In this document: one piece after another, positions 16,840 through 23,773 of the stretch
How positions within the stretch are numbered: the first letter of the stretch is position 1
How the letters are laid out: every line of letters starts with the position of its first letter
Made by a program: the position numbers and the translations under genes
Notes under the pieces: generated by a model
The model's database searches: none
Told to the model about the DNA's origin: nothing
The model's input: only the letters and a program-made list of their open reading frames with translations
DNA from: Pseudacidovorax sp. RU35E
Lineage (GTDB): Bacteria > Pseudomonadota > Gammaproteobacteria > Burkholderiales > Burkholderiaceae_C
Length of the DNA: 64,000 bases
Direction: 5' to 3'
Assembly (NCBI RefSeq): GCF_900156165.1
Contig: NZ_FTMY01000004.1
Location: 398,139-462,138, forward strand

Positions 16840-18068
16840 CGACGACCTTCCTTAGCCGGGTTTGCAGAAGGTGTTGAACCGTTCAACACCCCGACCTGCC
16901 CGTTCCACACGGCACGCACCGAGCCCTCGATATGCCCGACAAAGCTGTCGTAGGCGTCGCGCGCCCGCTTGAAAGTCCGCGCGCTACCGTCATAGCGGGA
17001 CACGTCATACACGGTTCCGAATTCGGCGCTCGCCACCCCGGTGACGGCCGTCTTGGGAATTTCCACCGGCAGCACCTTCTCTGCGTAGGTCTGGCCGATC
17101 CATTGGCGGATCACGGTGCTTGCAGCGTCCGCGGAGTCGACCCGGGCCAACAACACGTGGATGAAATCGAAGTGCTTGTCCAGGCCGCGCTTGGTCAGCA
17201 ACTCGCCCGTCAGGTCCGAAAAAAGGCTCCAGAACTGGGATGCCGAAGCAAAGTCGAGCGCATTCGGCGGCAGCGGCATGATGATGCCGTTGGACGCCAT
17301 GAATGCGTTGATGGTCGTGTACGAGAGGGCAGGGGGCGTGTCGATCACGATGACGTCATAGTCGCCCCGCACGTCATCGATGCCCAAGTCCAGCACCCGC
17401 CAGAATTCGAATCCAGGCTCCTGGGTTTGCCGCGCGGGCAGCGCGAACTCGGCGCCAAACAGCACCGGCGCTGCCGCGACGAGGTCGATGCCGTCCCAGT
17501 AGGTGGGACGTATCGCGTAACGGATCGAGGTCTCGGTGCCCATGGCCAGGGGCAGGATGGTGTCCTGCTCCTCTACTTCGGTGTCAGGAAGAATGCCGAA
17601 CAACGTGGTCAGCGAACCCTGCGGATCGGTATCGATGACCAGCACACGGTGGCCCAGGAGCGACAGGCCCTGTGCCAGGGTCACCGCCGTGGTGGTCTTC
17701 GACACCCCGCCCTTGAAGTTGCCGATGGAGATGGTCACCGCCTCGGCACCACTGGGACGCAGGCGGTCTTTCCGGTACTCACGCACCCATTGCCGCGCTT
17801 CCGCCAGTGTGAATTCCCGGCGGCTTCCTGACGCATTGAGACGGCCGGCCGGCAGATCGCCTTTGCCGAGACGGTGCGAGATCGAGCCTTTTTCCATCTC
17901 CAGCAGGCTGGCAAGCTGCGAGAGGCTGAAGAGCGGCGCCTCCTTCCGGGCGGTAGGTGCCAACATGGCGGAGCGGATCTGCTCCATCATGGCGACAGCG
18001 CGTTCGGCCTGCGCGGCGATGTCCGAGAGACTGATGGGCCGAGGGGCCGGAAGAGGGGAAGATGCCAT
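16836..18068 (-). CDS. parA: ParA family partition ATPase (type Ia, with N-terminal HTH)
   Basis: A 410-residue ParA ATPase that positions plasmid or chromid copies together with ParB. An N-terminal MerR/KorB-like helix-turn-helix (about residues 47-72, FSLSQLASLLEMEKGSISHR) indicates a type Ia ParA that can also repress its own operon. The deviant Walker A motif KGGVSKTT is at residues 119-126, followed by DTDPQGSLT and the Walker B-like IVIDTPP. ATG 18068 is preceded by AGGAG at a good distance; the longer frame to 18212 runs into the origin spacer. The stop overlaps parB. A 21 bp palindrome sits in its 3' end. Confidence 0.95.
   Translation of the reverse strand: MASSPLPAPRPISLSDIAAQAERAVAMMEQIRSAMLAPTARKEAPLFSLSQLASLLEMEKGSISHRLGKGDLPAGRLNASGSRREFTLAEARQWVREYRKDRLRPSGAEAVTISIGNFKGGVSKTTTAVTLAQGLSLLGHRVLVIDTDPQGSLTTLFGILPDTEVEEQDTILPLAMGTETSIRYAIRPTYWDGIDLVAAAPVLFGAEFALPARQTQEPGFEFWRVLDLGIDDVRGDYDVIVIDTPPALSYTTINAFMASNGIIMPLPPNALDFASASQFWSLFSDLTGELLTKRGLDKHFDFIHVLLARVDSADAASTVIRQWIGQTYAEKVLPVEIPKTAVTGVASAEFGTVYDVSRYDGSARTFKRARDAYDSFVGHIEGSVRAVWNGQVGVLNGSTPSANPAKEGRR
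16870..16890. promoter_or_regulatory. Candidate parS site inside parA 3' end
   Basis: The core GTTGAAC-c-GTTCAAC (16873-16887) is extended by GGT/ACC on its flanks to a perfect 21 bp palindrome about the central C. It lies where ParA reads VLNGSTP. The core is identical to the parB site at 15911-15925. A perfect odd-length palindrome repeated about 960 bp apart inside a partition operon is best explained as ParB-binding sites. Confidence 0.65.
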
Positions 18069-18336
18069 ATGAAACTCCTGAACGTTTGAGTTTACCGAGT
18101 CGCTTGACGGAATTTCGTTGTCTGTGCAGAAAAGCGTCAAGGTGACCCCTGTTGGTTGACTTTCAGGAATCTGGGTTTGTGTCGCCTTTGGAAAAGAGTT
18201 TGATTCCTTCAATCCCTTTAATACGTTTAGGCGTCGAAAAGTTCAATGCTGACAACCACTTGCGTGCACTTGGATGCATGAGTTCGGGATGATGTGGAGA
18301 CAGCTCGGGAATGCGTGGCAGGGAAGACGGGAGCCC

Positions 18337-18351
18337 GTGGAGAGTTTTCGG
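18337..18351 (+). repeat. Iteron copy 1
   Basis: GTGGAGAGTTTTCGG. It matches in inverted orientation, base for base over 15 positions, the copy at 18575-18590. Confidence 0.6.
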
Positions 18352-18405
18352 TAGAACAGGTGCGTGTTTTCGTGATGGCGACCGTCGTCGGGCGGGGGGC
18401 CTCAT

Positions 18406-18420
18406 GTGAGGGTTTTCAGG
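18406..18420 (+). repeat. Iteron copy 2
   Basis: GTGAGGGTTTTCAGG, a degenerate relative of the other copies sharing GTG and the TTTTC core. Confidence 0.5.
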
Positions 18421-18574
18421 AATATGTGCCTGGCGGCCTGCGGCGTCCTCCCACGACGCGGTTTCGAGGGGCCTCAACTGCTCTGCGAAGGGCATCGAGC
18501 GCCGATGCGGGGGTCGCTTTAGGCCCATGCGCGTAGGTAGGCGATGAATCGATGGTGTGGCGGCAAGGCGCGAT

Positions 18575-18590
18575 CCCGAAAACTCTCCAC
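18575..18590 (-). repeat. Iteron copy 3 (inverted)
   Basis: The top strand reads CCCGAAAACTCTCCAC; the reverse strand is GTGGAGAGTTTTCGGG, the same 15 bases as copy 1 plus a G. Confidence 0.6.
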
Positions 18591-18627
18591 TTCCGTCGTG
18601 TCCAGAGATGATCCTCCACCGGTTCAC

Positions 18628-18642
18628 GTGAGACTTTTCGGG
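18628..18642 (+). repeat. Iteron copy 4, 60 bp before repA
   Basis: GTGAGACTTTTCGGG, ending 59 bp before the repA start. A site this close to the promoter could also serve autoregulation by the initiator. Confidence 0.55.
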
Positions 18643-18701
18643 AAATTCGTGTCTCAGCTTTCAGGTGAAAGTGCGGCTCACCTCTCGCTTACATTAGCCG
18701 G

Positions 18702-20093
18702 ATGGCACGGACGCTCCGCACCCCCGACCCCTTGCGCACTGGCGCCCCTGCGGCCGGAGGCGGGTCTGCCTCGTCCGACGATGTGCAACTGCTGCGCAAG
18801 GCCGTCAACACGCTGGCCATCGTCCCGAAGTCGACGCGGATCACCACCCTCGGGCGCAAGAGCTACAACGTGCTTCTCTACCTGGCGCAGGAGCAGGGCA
18901 TGGAAATGGACGTTTTCCGTACCCCCCTGGATTCGGTCGTGCGCGGGCTCGACTTCGACAGCAACGACCACGCGCTCATCAAGAAGCACTTGCGGGCGAT
19001 GGTCTCGACCACCGTGGAATGGCAGTCGCCGACGAGCGGGGAGGGCGCTGCCTGGAATGTGAGCGGCCTCCTGGCGCATGCGCGCCTCAGCAAGGAGCGC
19101 GGGCAGGTCTGGGTGGAATGGTCCTATGCCGTCAACCTCAAGCAGGAGCTTCTGGATCCGAGCGTGTTCGCGCGCCTGCGCCTGGAGGTGATCAGCCAGC
19201 TGCGCACGCACGCGGGCGTGGTGCTCTATGAGATCTGCACCCGCTACAAGGACATCGGCCGCACGGCGCGGCAGCCCTGGCGCTGGTGGTATCCGGTGCT
19301 CAGCGGCAACCCGCACACGGAGAAGACCGACCGGCTGGAGTACCGGATCTTCAAGCGCGACACGCTCAAGCCGGCCATCGCCGAAGTCAACGCGCTGACC
19401 GATCTGGAGATCGAGCTCGTCGAGCACAAGCAGGGTCGCTTCATCGACGAGATCCAGTTCCACATCGGCCGGAAGAAGCAGTCGGCGCTCACATTGGCCC
19501 GCGCACCGGCGCCGGTCGACATGGTGGCCGTCAGCCGGGCCATCGCCCTCGGCCTCAGCGAGGAGACCTTCGAGCAGCTGGTCGCCGGCTGCGACGAGAA
19601 CACCGTGCGAACGGCGCTCGATGTGCTGGAGCGGCGCATCAGTACGGCCTACCCCGAACCCTTGCGCGACCCGGCGCGGTATCTGAAGGCCCTGTTGGCG
19701 CGCGGCAGCGACCAGGCCGATGCCGGCGCCGAGTCGACCGCGGCCCATCCGGCGGCGGCCGCGCTGGCTGCGCGCGAGCAGCAGTCGCAGCGCCGCCAGC
19801 GCTGGCAGGCCGAGTGGATCCGGCGGGCCAACGAGCGCTGCCTCGCAGCGATCGAGCAGTTGTCCGAGGCCACCCAGCGCGAGCTGGAAGGCCAGCTGAT
19901 GGAATCCCTGCAGGCCCGTGGCGCCCATCCGTCCATCATCAAGCGGCTGGGCACCAGCGGGTGGCAGCATCCGATGGTGCGGCAGGAGATGCTGCGCCAC
20001 TTCGGTGATGCCACCTTCGGCCCCGGGTGGGACAAGCCCAGCGCCGAAGACCTGCTGGAGATCGCCACCGAGATGGGCGGCGACGAAGCCTGA
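18702..20093 (+). CDS. repA: Replication initiator protein of chromid/megaplasmid type
   Basis: A 463-residue plasmid-type replication initiator related to the RepA/RepB initiators on Burkholderiales secondary chromosomes and megaplasmids. The N-terminal half shows the winged-helix initiator pattern: LLRKAVNTLAIVPKSTRITT, SYNVLLYLAQEQGMEMDVFR and WVEWSYAVNLKQELLDP, followed by VVLYEICTRYKDIGRTARQP and YRIFKRDTLKPAIAEVNALT. The C-terminal half (about 270-463) is helical and rich in Gln/Arg. It is divergent from parA across the iteron spacer, the standard repA-parA-parB layout. ATG 18702 is the first good start; iteron copy 4 lies just upstream. Confidence 0.9.
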   Translation: MARTLRTPDPLRTGAPAAGGGSASSDDVQLLRKAVNTLAIVPKSTRITTLGRKSYNVLLYLAQEQGMEMDVFRTPLDSVVRGLDFDSNDHALIKKHLRAMVSTTVEWQSPTSGEGAAWNVSGLLAHARLSKERGQVWVEWSYAVNLKQELLDPSVFARLRLEVISQLRTHAGVVLYEICTRYKDIGRTARQPWRWWYPVLSGNPHTEKTDRLEYRIFKRDTLKPAIAEVNALTDLEIELVEHKQGRFIDEIQFHIGRKKQSALTLARAPAPVDMVAVSRAIALGLSEETFEQLVAGCDENTVRTALDVLERRISTAYPEPLRDPARYLKALLARGSDQADAGAESTAAHPAAAALAAREQQSQRRQRWQAEWIRRANERCLAAIEQLSEATQRELEGQLMESLQARGAHPSIIKRLGTSGWQHPMVRQEMLRHFGDATFGPGWDKPSAEDLLEIATEMGGDEA

Positions 20094-20144
20094 TACGCGG
20101 CACTGCCGCCGCGGTCGTCCGTCTGCGGGGGCAGGGCTTCGGAC

Positions 20145-21089
20145 TCAGCCGGTGCGGTCCGTGCCTGCGTCGGCCGCGCGCGCCAGATCCTGGTTGCGTG
20201 CGAACTCTGCCGCCGTCCAGTCCACGAAGGCGCGCACCTTGGCACTCAGGTGCCGGTTGGGCGGATACACCACGTGCATCGGCAGGGGAGGGCAGTCCCA
20301 GTCCGGAAACAGCTCCACCAGCTCGCCGCGCGCCACGTAGGGCGCGGCAATGAAGCGCACCACTTGGGCCACACCAAAACCAGCCAGCGCGGCCTCGGTA
20401 TAGGCGTTGCTGTCATTCACCGCCAGGCGCGAGGGGCCCACCACCTCGAGCACCTCGCCGTCCTTGTGGAACTCCAGCGGGTACACCCGCCGCGAGTTGT
20501 GCGAGAAGAAATTGATGACGTGCTGCCGTCCGCGCTCCAGGTCATGCGGCGTGCGGGGCACGCCATAGCGCTTCAGGTAGGCGGGCGAGGCCACGGTCAT
20601 GAAGGGCAGGGTGCCGATGCGTCGCGCCACCAGCGACTGGTCGCCGATCTCGCCACCACGGATCACCACGTCCACGTTGTCGCCGATCAGGTCCACCGCG
20701 CGGTCGCTCACGCCCAGGTCCACCTGGATGTCGGGGTACTGGTCGCAGAAGCTCTGCAGCCGGGGGATGAGGACAAGCCGCGCCAGCGCGGTGCCCACGT
20801 CCACCCGCAGCCGGCCGGACGGCGCGGCATTGCTGTTGGTCATGCTCGACTCCAGCTCGTCGAAGTCGTTGAGCAGCCGCGCCACCCGCTCGTAGTACGC
20901 GGCGCCGTCGGGCGTCACGGTCACGCGTCGCGTGGTGCGGTTGAGCAGCTTGACGCGCAGCCGCGACTCCAGCGACTGGATCTGCTTGGTCACGGTGGCC
21001 TTGGGCAGGCCGAGCGTATCGCCGGCGCGGGTGAAGTTGCCCGCCTCGACGACGCGCACGAACACCCGCATGGTCTGGATCTGGTCCAT
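20145..21089 (-). CDS. LysR family regulator (CrgA/DmlR-like), divergent from RND efflux operon
   Basis: A 314-residue LysR protein with the MDQIQTMRVFVRVVEAGNFT opening and the TRAGDTLGLPKATVTKQIQS helix-turn-helix of the CrgA/DmlR-like subgroup. A co-inducer domain follows (DQYPDIQVDLGVSDRAVDLI and GTLPFMTVASPAYLKRYG). ATG 21089 is preferred; the open frame reaches 21197 but that stretch is not family-like. It is divergent from the efflux operon across 226 bp and is its probable regulator. It is not of the MexT/BpeT N-terminal type usually tied to such pumps. Confidence 0.88.
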   Translation of the reverse strand: MDQIQTMRVFVRVVEAGNFTRAGDTLGLPKATVTKQIQSLESRLRVKLLNRTTRRVTVTPDGAAYYERVARLLNDFDELESSMTNSNAAPSGRLRVDVGTALARLVLIPRLQSFCDQYPDIQVDLGVSDRAVDLIGDNVDVVIRGGEIGDQSLVARRIGTLPFMTVASPAYLKRYGVPRTPHDLERGRQHVINFFSHNSRRVYPLEFHKDGEVLEVVGPSRLAVNDSNAYTEAALAGFGVAQVVRFIAAPYVARGELVELFPDWDCPPLPMHVVYPPNRHLSAKVRAFVDWTAAEFARNQDLARAADAGTDRTG

Positions 21090-21315
21090 GGATCGATGTG
21101 CGAAAAGGGCTGACATCCCGCGCGCGCGGGATGCGGCAGTCTGACGAATGCCGGACTGGCTGATGCCCCGCATTCTGTGCGGCAATGGCGCGTTCATTGT
21201 TGCCGCGCAGGAAACAGAGTAGGGCCCGCGACGGGCAGCGTGCCGCCAATGCGCTTCTTATAGTCCAAACCACGCCGACTCTCCACGACCTCGCCCCTCC
21301 TCCGAAAGGCCTGCC

Positions 21316-22191
21316 ATGAGCACGAATCCCCACGCCCCCGCATCTGCCGCCACGGCCGGCTGCGCCGTGGCCGAGGAAGACCTGCGCATCGAACTGCCCG
21401 GTGAGGAGCCCGTCAAGGCCCGCATCTATGGCGAACGCGTCAAGGGCGCGTCGGCCATGCCGCTGGTGCTGCATTTCCACGGCGGCACCTTCGTGTGTGG
21501 CGATCTGGACAACGGCCGCAACGTGGGCCGCCTTCTGGCCACGGCCGGAGCCCGCGTCGTGTCGGTCGCCTATCCGCTGGCGCCTGCGCATCCCTTTCCC
21601 AAGCCCATCGAGGTGGGCTTTGCGGCGCTCGAATGGCTGCACAAGCAACGCGTCAAGCTGGCGGGCAAGGGCGCGCAGATCTATTTGGCCGGTGAGGAGG
21701 CCGGCGGCAATCTGGCCGCGGCCGTGGCCCTGGTGGCACGCGACCGCGGCCATCCCCCGCTGGCTGGGCAGATCCTGCTGTCGCCCATGCTGGACCCGTG
21801 CGCGGGCACGGCCTCGCTGCGCGAGGCCTCCTGCGCCGATGCGGCCTGCAAGTGGGCCACCGGCTGGCAGCAATACCTGCGCCGCCCCATGGATGCCACG
21901 CATCCCTATGCGGTGCCGGGTTCGGCCCTGCGGCTGACCGACGTGGCGCCCACGCTCGTGCTGGTGGGCCCCGACGATCCGATGCGTGACGAGGCGTTGG
22001 CCTATGCCACGCGGCTGCGTACCGCCGGCATCGACGTGATCGCCGAAGTGCTCCCCGCCACTTCGCAGTGGCCCGAGGCGCTCTACCAGCCCGAGGACCC
22101 TGGCTGTCCGGCCTGCGGTGTTGCCGCGCGGCAGAAGGTCATGGCCTTCTTCGAAGCGCGCCGCGCTGCCGCTGCCACGCCGCCCAGCTGA
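21316..22191 (+). CDS. LlpE-like alpha/beta-hydrolase fold protein heading the RND operon, catalytic Ser and His apparently missing
   Basis: A 291-residue alpha/beta-hydrolase-3 fold protein. The oxyanion motif HFHGGTFVCGD is present, but the nucleophile elbow reads LAGEEAGGNLA where GDSAGGN is expected: Glu replaces Ser. The acid DDPMRDEAL is kept. Near the expected His the sequence is EALYQPEDPGCPAC, with no His. It is therefore probably not an ordinary esterase. A lipase-like gene (llpE) heads the ceoAB-opcM/bpeEF-oprC RND operons of Burkholderia. This gene is in the same place, 196 bp before the adaptor gene, so it is a positional and probably structural counterpart. Confidence 0.82.
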   Translation: MSTNPHAPASAATAGCAVAEEDLRIELPGEEPVKARIYGERVKGASAMPLVLHFHGGTFVCGDLDNGRNVGRLLATAGARVVSVAYPLAPAHPFPKPIEVGFAALEWLHKQRVKLAGKGAQIYLAGEEAGGNLAAAVALVARDRGHPPLAGQILLSPMLDPCAGTASLREASCADAACKWATGWQQYLRRPMDATHPYAVPGSALRLTDVAPTLVLVGPDDPMRDEALAYATRLRTAGIDVIAEVLPATSQWPEALYQPEDPGCPACGVAARQKVMAFFEARRAAAATPPS

Positions 22192-22387
22192 CGGCCACGC
22201 GAGGCGCCGTCGTGCGGCGCCGCGACCCCAACACCCTGACGTCCGCGGTGCAGTCCTGACTGCGCCGTGCGGGCGAGTCTGCGCGGCGTCCCCGCGCATC
22301 CCGCTGCCGTCCTCCATTTCCATGCCGCCTGCGCCACAAGCGCCGGGCTGGCCGACTGCACTCCTTCGATCCGAAAGAAAGACCTCC

Positions 22388-23641
22388 ATGGCCCACTTCG
22401 AACAACCTTCTGCTGCTTCCGCCCCGACGCCGGCACGCCGCCGCGTATGGCCGACCATCACCAGCCTGACCGCCGTGCTCGCCATCGGTGCGGGCGTGCT
22501 GGGCATTCCCGGCCTGCGTGCCGAAGCCAGCGACACACCCGTGCCCGCTGCCCCGCCGGCCACGCCCGTGACCGTCGCCGCGGTCGAGTCGCGCGCCGTC
22601 AATGCGTGGGATGAGTTTTCGGGCCGCCTGGAAGCCGTCGAGCGCGTGGAGGTCCGCTCGCGCGTCGCCGGCGCCGTGCAGGCCATCCACTTCCGCGAAG
22701 GCGCACTGGTCAAACAGGGCGAACTGCTGCTGACCATCGACGCTGCGCCCTACCAGGCCGAGGTGCAGCGCGCCGAGGCCCAGGTGGCCTCGGCCCAGGC
22801 GCGTGCCGCCTACACCCGCAGTGAGCAGGAGCGCGCACGCCGCCTGTACGGCGAGCAGGCCATCGCCCAGCGCGAGCTGGACGAACGCCTCAATGCCGGC
22901 CAGGAAGCCGAGGCCAACCTGCGCGCCGCCCAGGCCGCGCTGCAGAGTGCCAGGCTGAACCTGTCGTACACGCAGGTGCGCGCGCCGGTGGCCGGCCGCA
23001 TCGGCCGGGCCGAGGTGACCGTGGGCAACCTCGTGCCCGCCGGCCCGGGTGCACCCGTGCTGACCACGCTGGTGTCGGTGAGCCCCATCTATGCCAGCTT
23101 CGATGCCGACGAGCAGGTGGTGGCCCGCGCCTTGAAGGCACTGCCCGGCGGTGCCAGTGCACGAGCCCAGCTCGCCAGCATCCCGGTGCAGATGGGCACT
23201 GCCGCCACCGACGGCACGCCCTACGAAGGCCGCCTGCAGCTGATCGACAACCAGGTCGATGCGCGCAGCGGCACGGTGCGGGTGCGCGCGCGATTCGACA
23301 ACGCCGATGGCGCGCTCATCCCCGGCCAGTTCGCCCGCATCCGCATGGGCCAGGCCGGCGAGAGCCCCGCCCTGCTGGTCAGTGAACGGGCCATCGGCAC
23401 CGACCAGAGCAAGAAGTTCGTGCTGGTGGTGGGCGAGGGCAACAAGACCGAATACCGCGAGATCACGCTCGGGGCGCCCGTGCAGGGACTGCGTGTGGTC
23501 AGCAGCGGCCTCAAGGCCGGTGAGCGTGTCGTGGTCAACGGCACGCAGCATGTGCGGCCCGGCATGGTCGTGGCGCCCACCGAGGTGCCGATGACGGCCG
23601 CCAGCTCGGCCGGTGCCGAGCGCGTCGCCTCGCGCAGCTAA
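22388..23641 (+). CDS. RND efflux periplasmic adaptor (MexE/CeoA/BpeE-like)
   Basis: A 417-residue membrane-fusion protein linking the inner-membrane pump to the outer-membrane channel. An N-terminal membrane anchor (WPTITSLTAVLAIGAGVLGI) is followed by the MexE-type start TPVTVAAVESRAVNAWDEFS. The lipoyl half-motifs are VEVRSRVAGAVQAIHFREGA and LSYTQVRAPVAGRIG, separated by a Gln/Ala-rich coiled-coil hairpin (about residues 120-195). A beta-barrel and membrane-proximal domain complete it. No lipobox is seen. It is followed after 132 bp by the pump gene. Closest to the chloramphenicol/trimethoprim/quinolone-exporting MexEF/CeoAB/BpeEF group by sequence style; actual substrates are unknown. 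Confidence 0.93.
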   Translation: MAHFEQPSAASAPTPARRRVWPTITSLTAVLAIGAGVLGIPGLRAEASDTPVPAAPPATPVTVAAVESRAVNAWDEFSGRLEAVERVEVRSRVAGAVQAIHFREGALVKQGELLLTIDAAPYQAEVQRAEAQVASAQARAAYTRSEQERARRLYGEQAIAQRELDERLNAGQEAEANLRAAQAALQSARLNLSYTQVRAPVAGRIGRAEVTVGNLVPAGPGAPVLTTLVSVSPIYASFDADEQVVARALKALPGGASARAQLASIPVQMGTAATDGTPYEGRLQLIDNQVDARSGTVRVRARFDNADGALIPGQFARIRMGQAGESPALLVSERAIGTDQSKKFVLVVGEGNKTEYREITLGAPVQGLRVVSSGLKAGERVVVNGTQHVRPGMVVAPTEVPMTAASSAGAERVASRS

Positions 23642-23773
23642 AGGCATCCCACCGCCGACACATCGCGCCGCACGCGGCGCGCTTTCTCTCTTCCCGCTTC
23701 CAAGTCGCCACCGTGCGCAGCCTTCGTGCTGCGCGCGGGGGATCGCTTCACCCCGCCACCAGGAGTTGGCGCC

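Larger units (their letters stand above)
18069..18701. other. Probable replication origin of the secondary replicon (parA-repA spacer)
   Basis: This 633 bp gene-free spacer between divergent parA and repA is less GC-rich than its surroundings. It holds four related 15-16 bp motifs of the form GTGrGAnnTTTTCrGG. Three are direct (18337, 18406, 18628) and one is inverted (18575-18590). Weaker relatives lie near 18155 (TGACTTTCAGGAA) and 18653. Iterons in a spacer next to a Rep_3-like initiator gene are the usual origin arrangement. I found no exact DnaA box; TGTGGAGAC at 18294 is a 7/9 match. GATC sites are few. Both parA and repA promoters must also lie here. Confidence 0.65.

Noticed and set aside
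18294..18302. TGTGGAGAC as a DnaA box
   Set aside because: Only 7 of 9 positions match the consensus; kept as a weak remark, not a feature.
18163..18627. 154-codon reverse frame in the origin spacer
   Set aside because: It crosses three iteron copies, has no domain and no good start context; treated as non-coding origin DNA.
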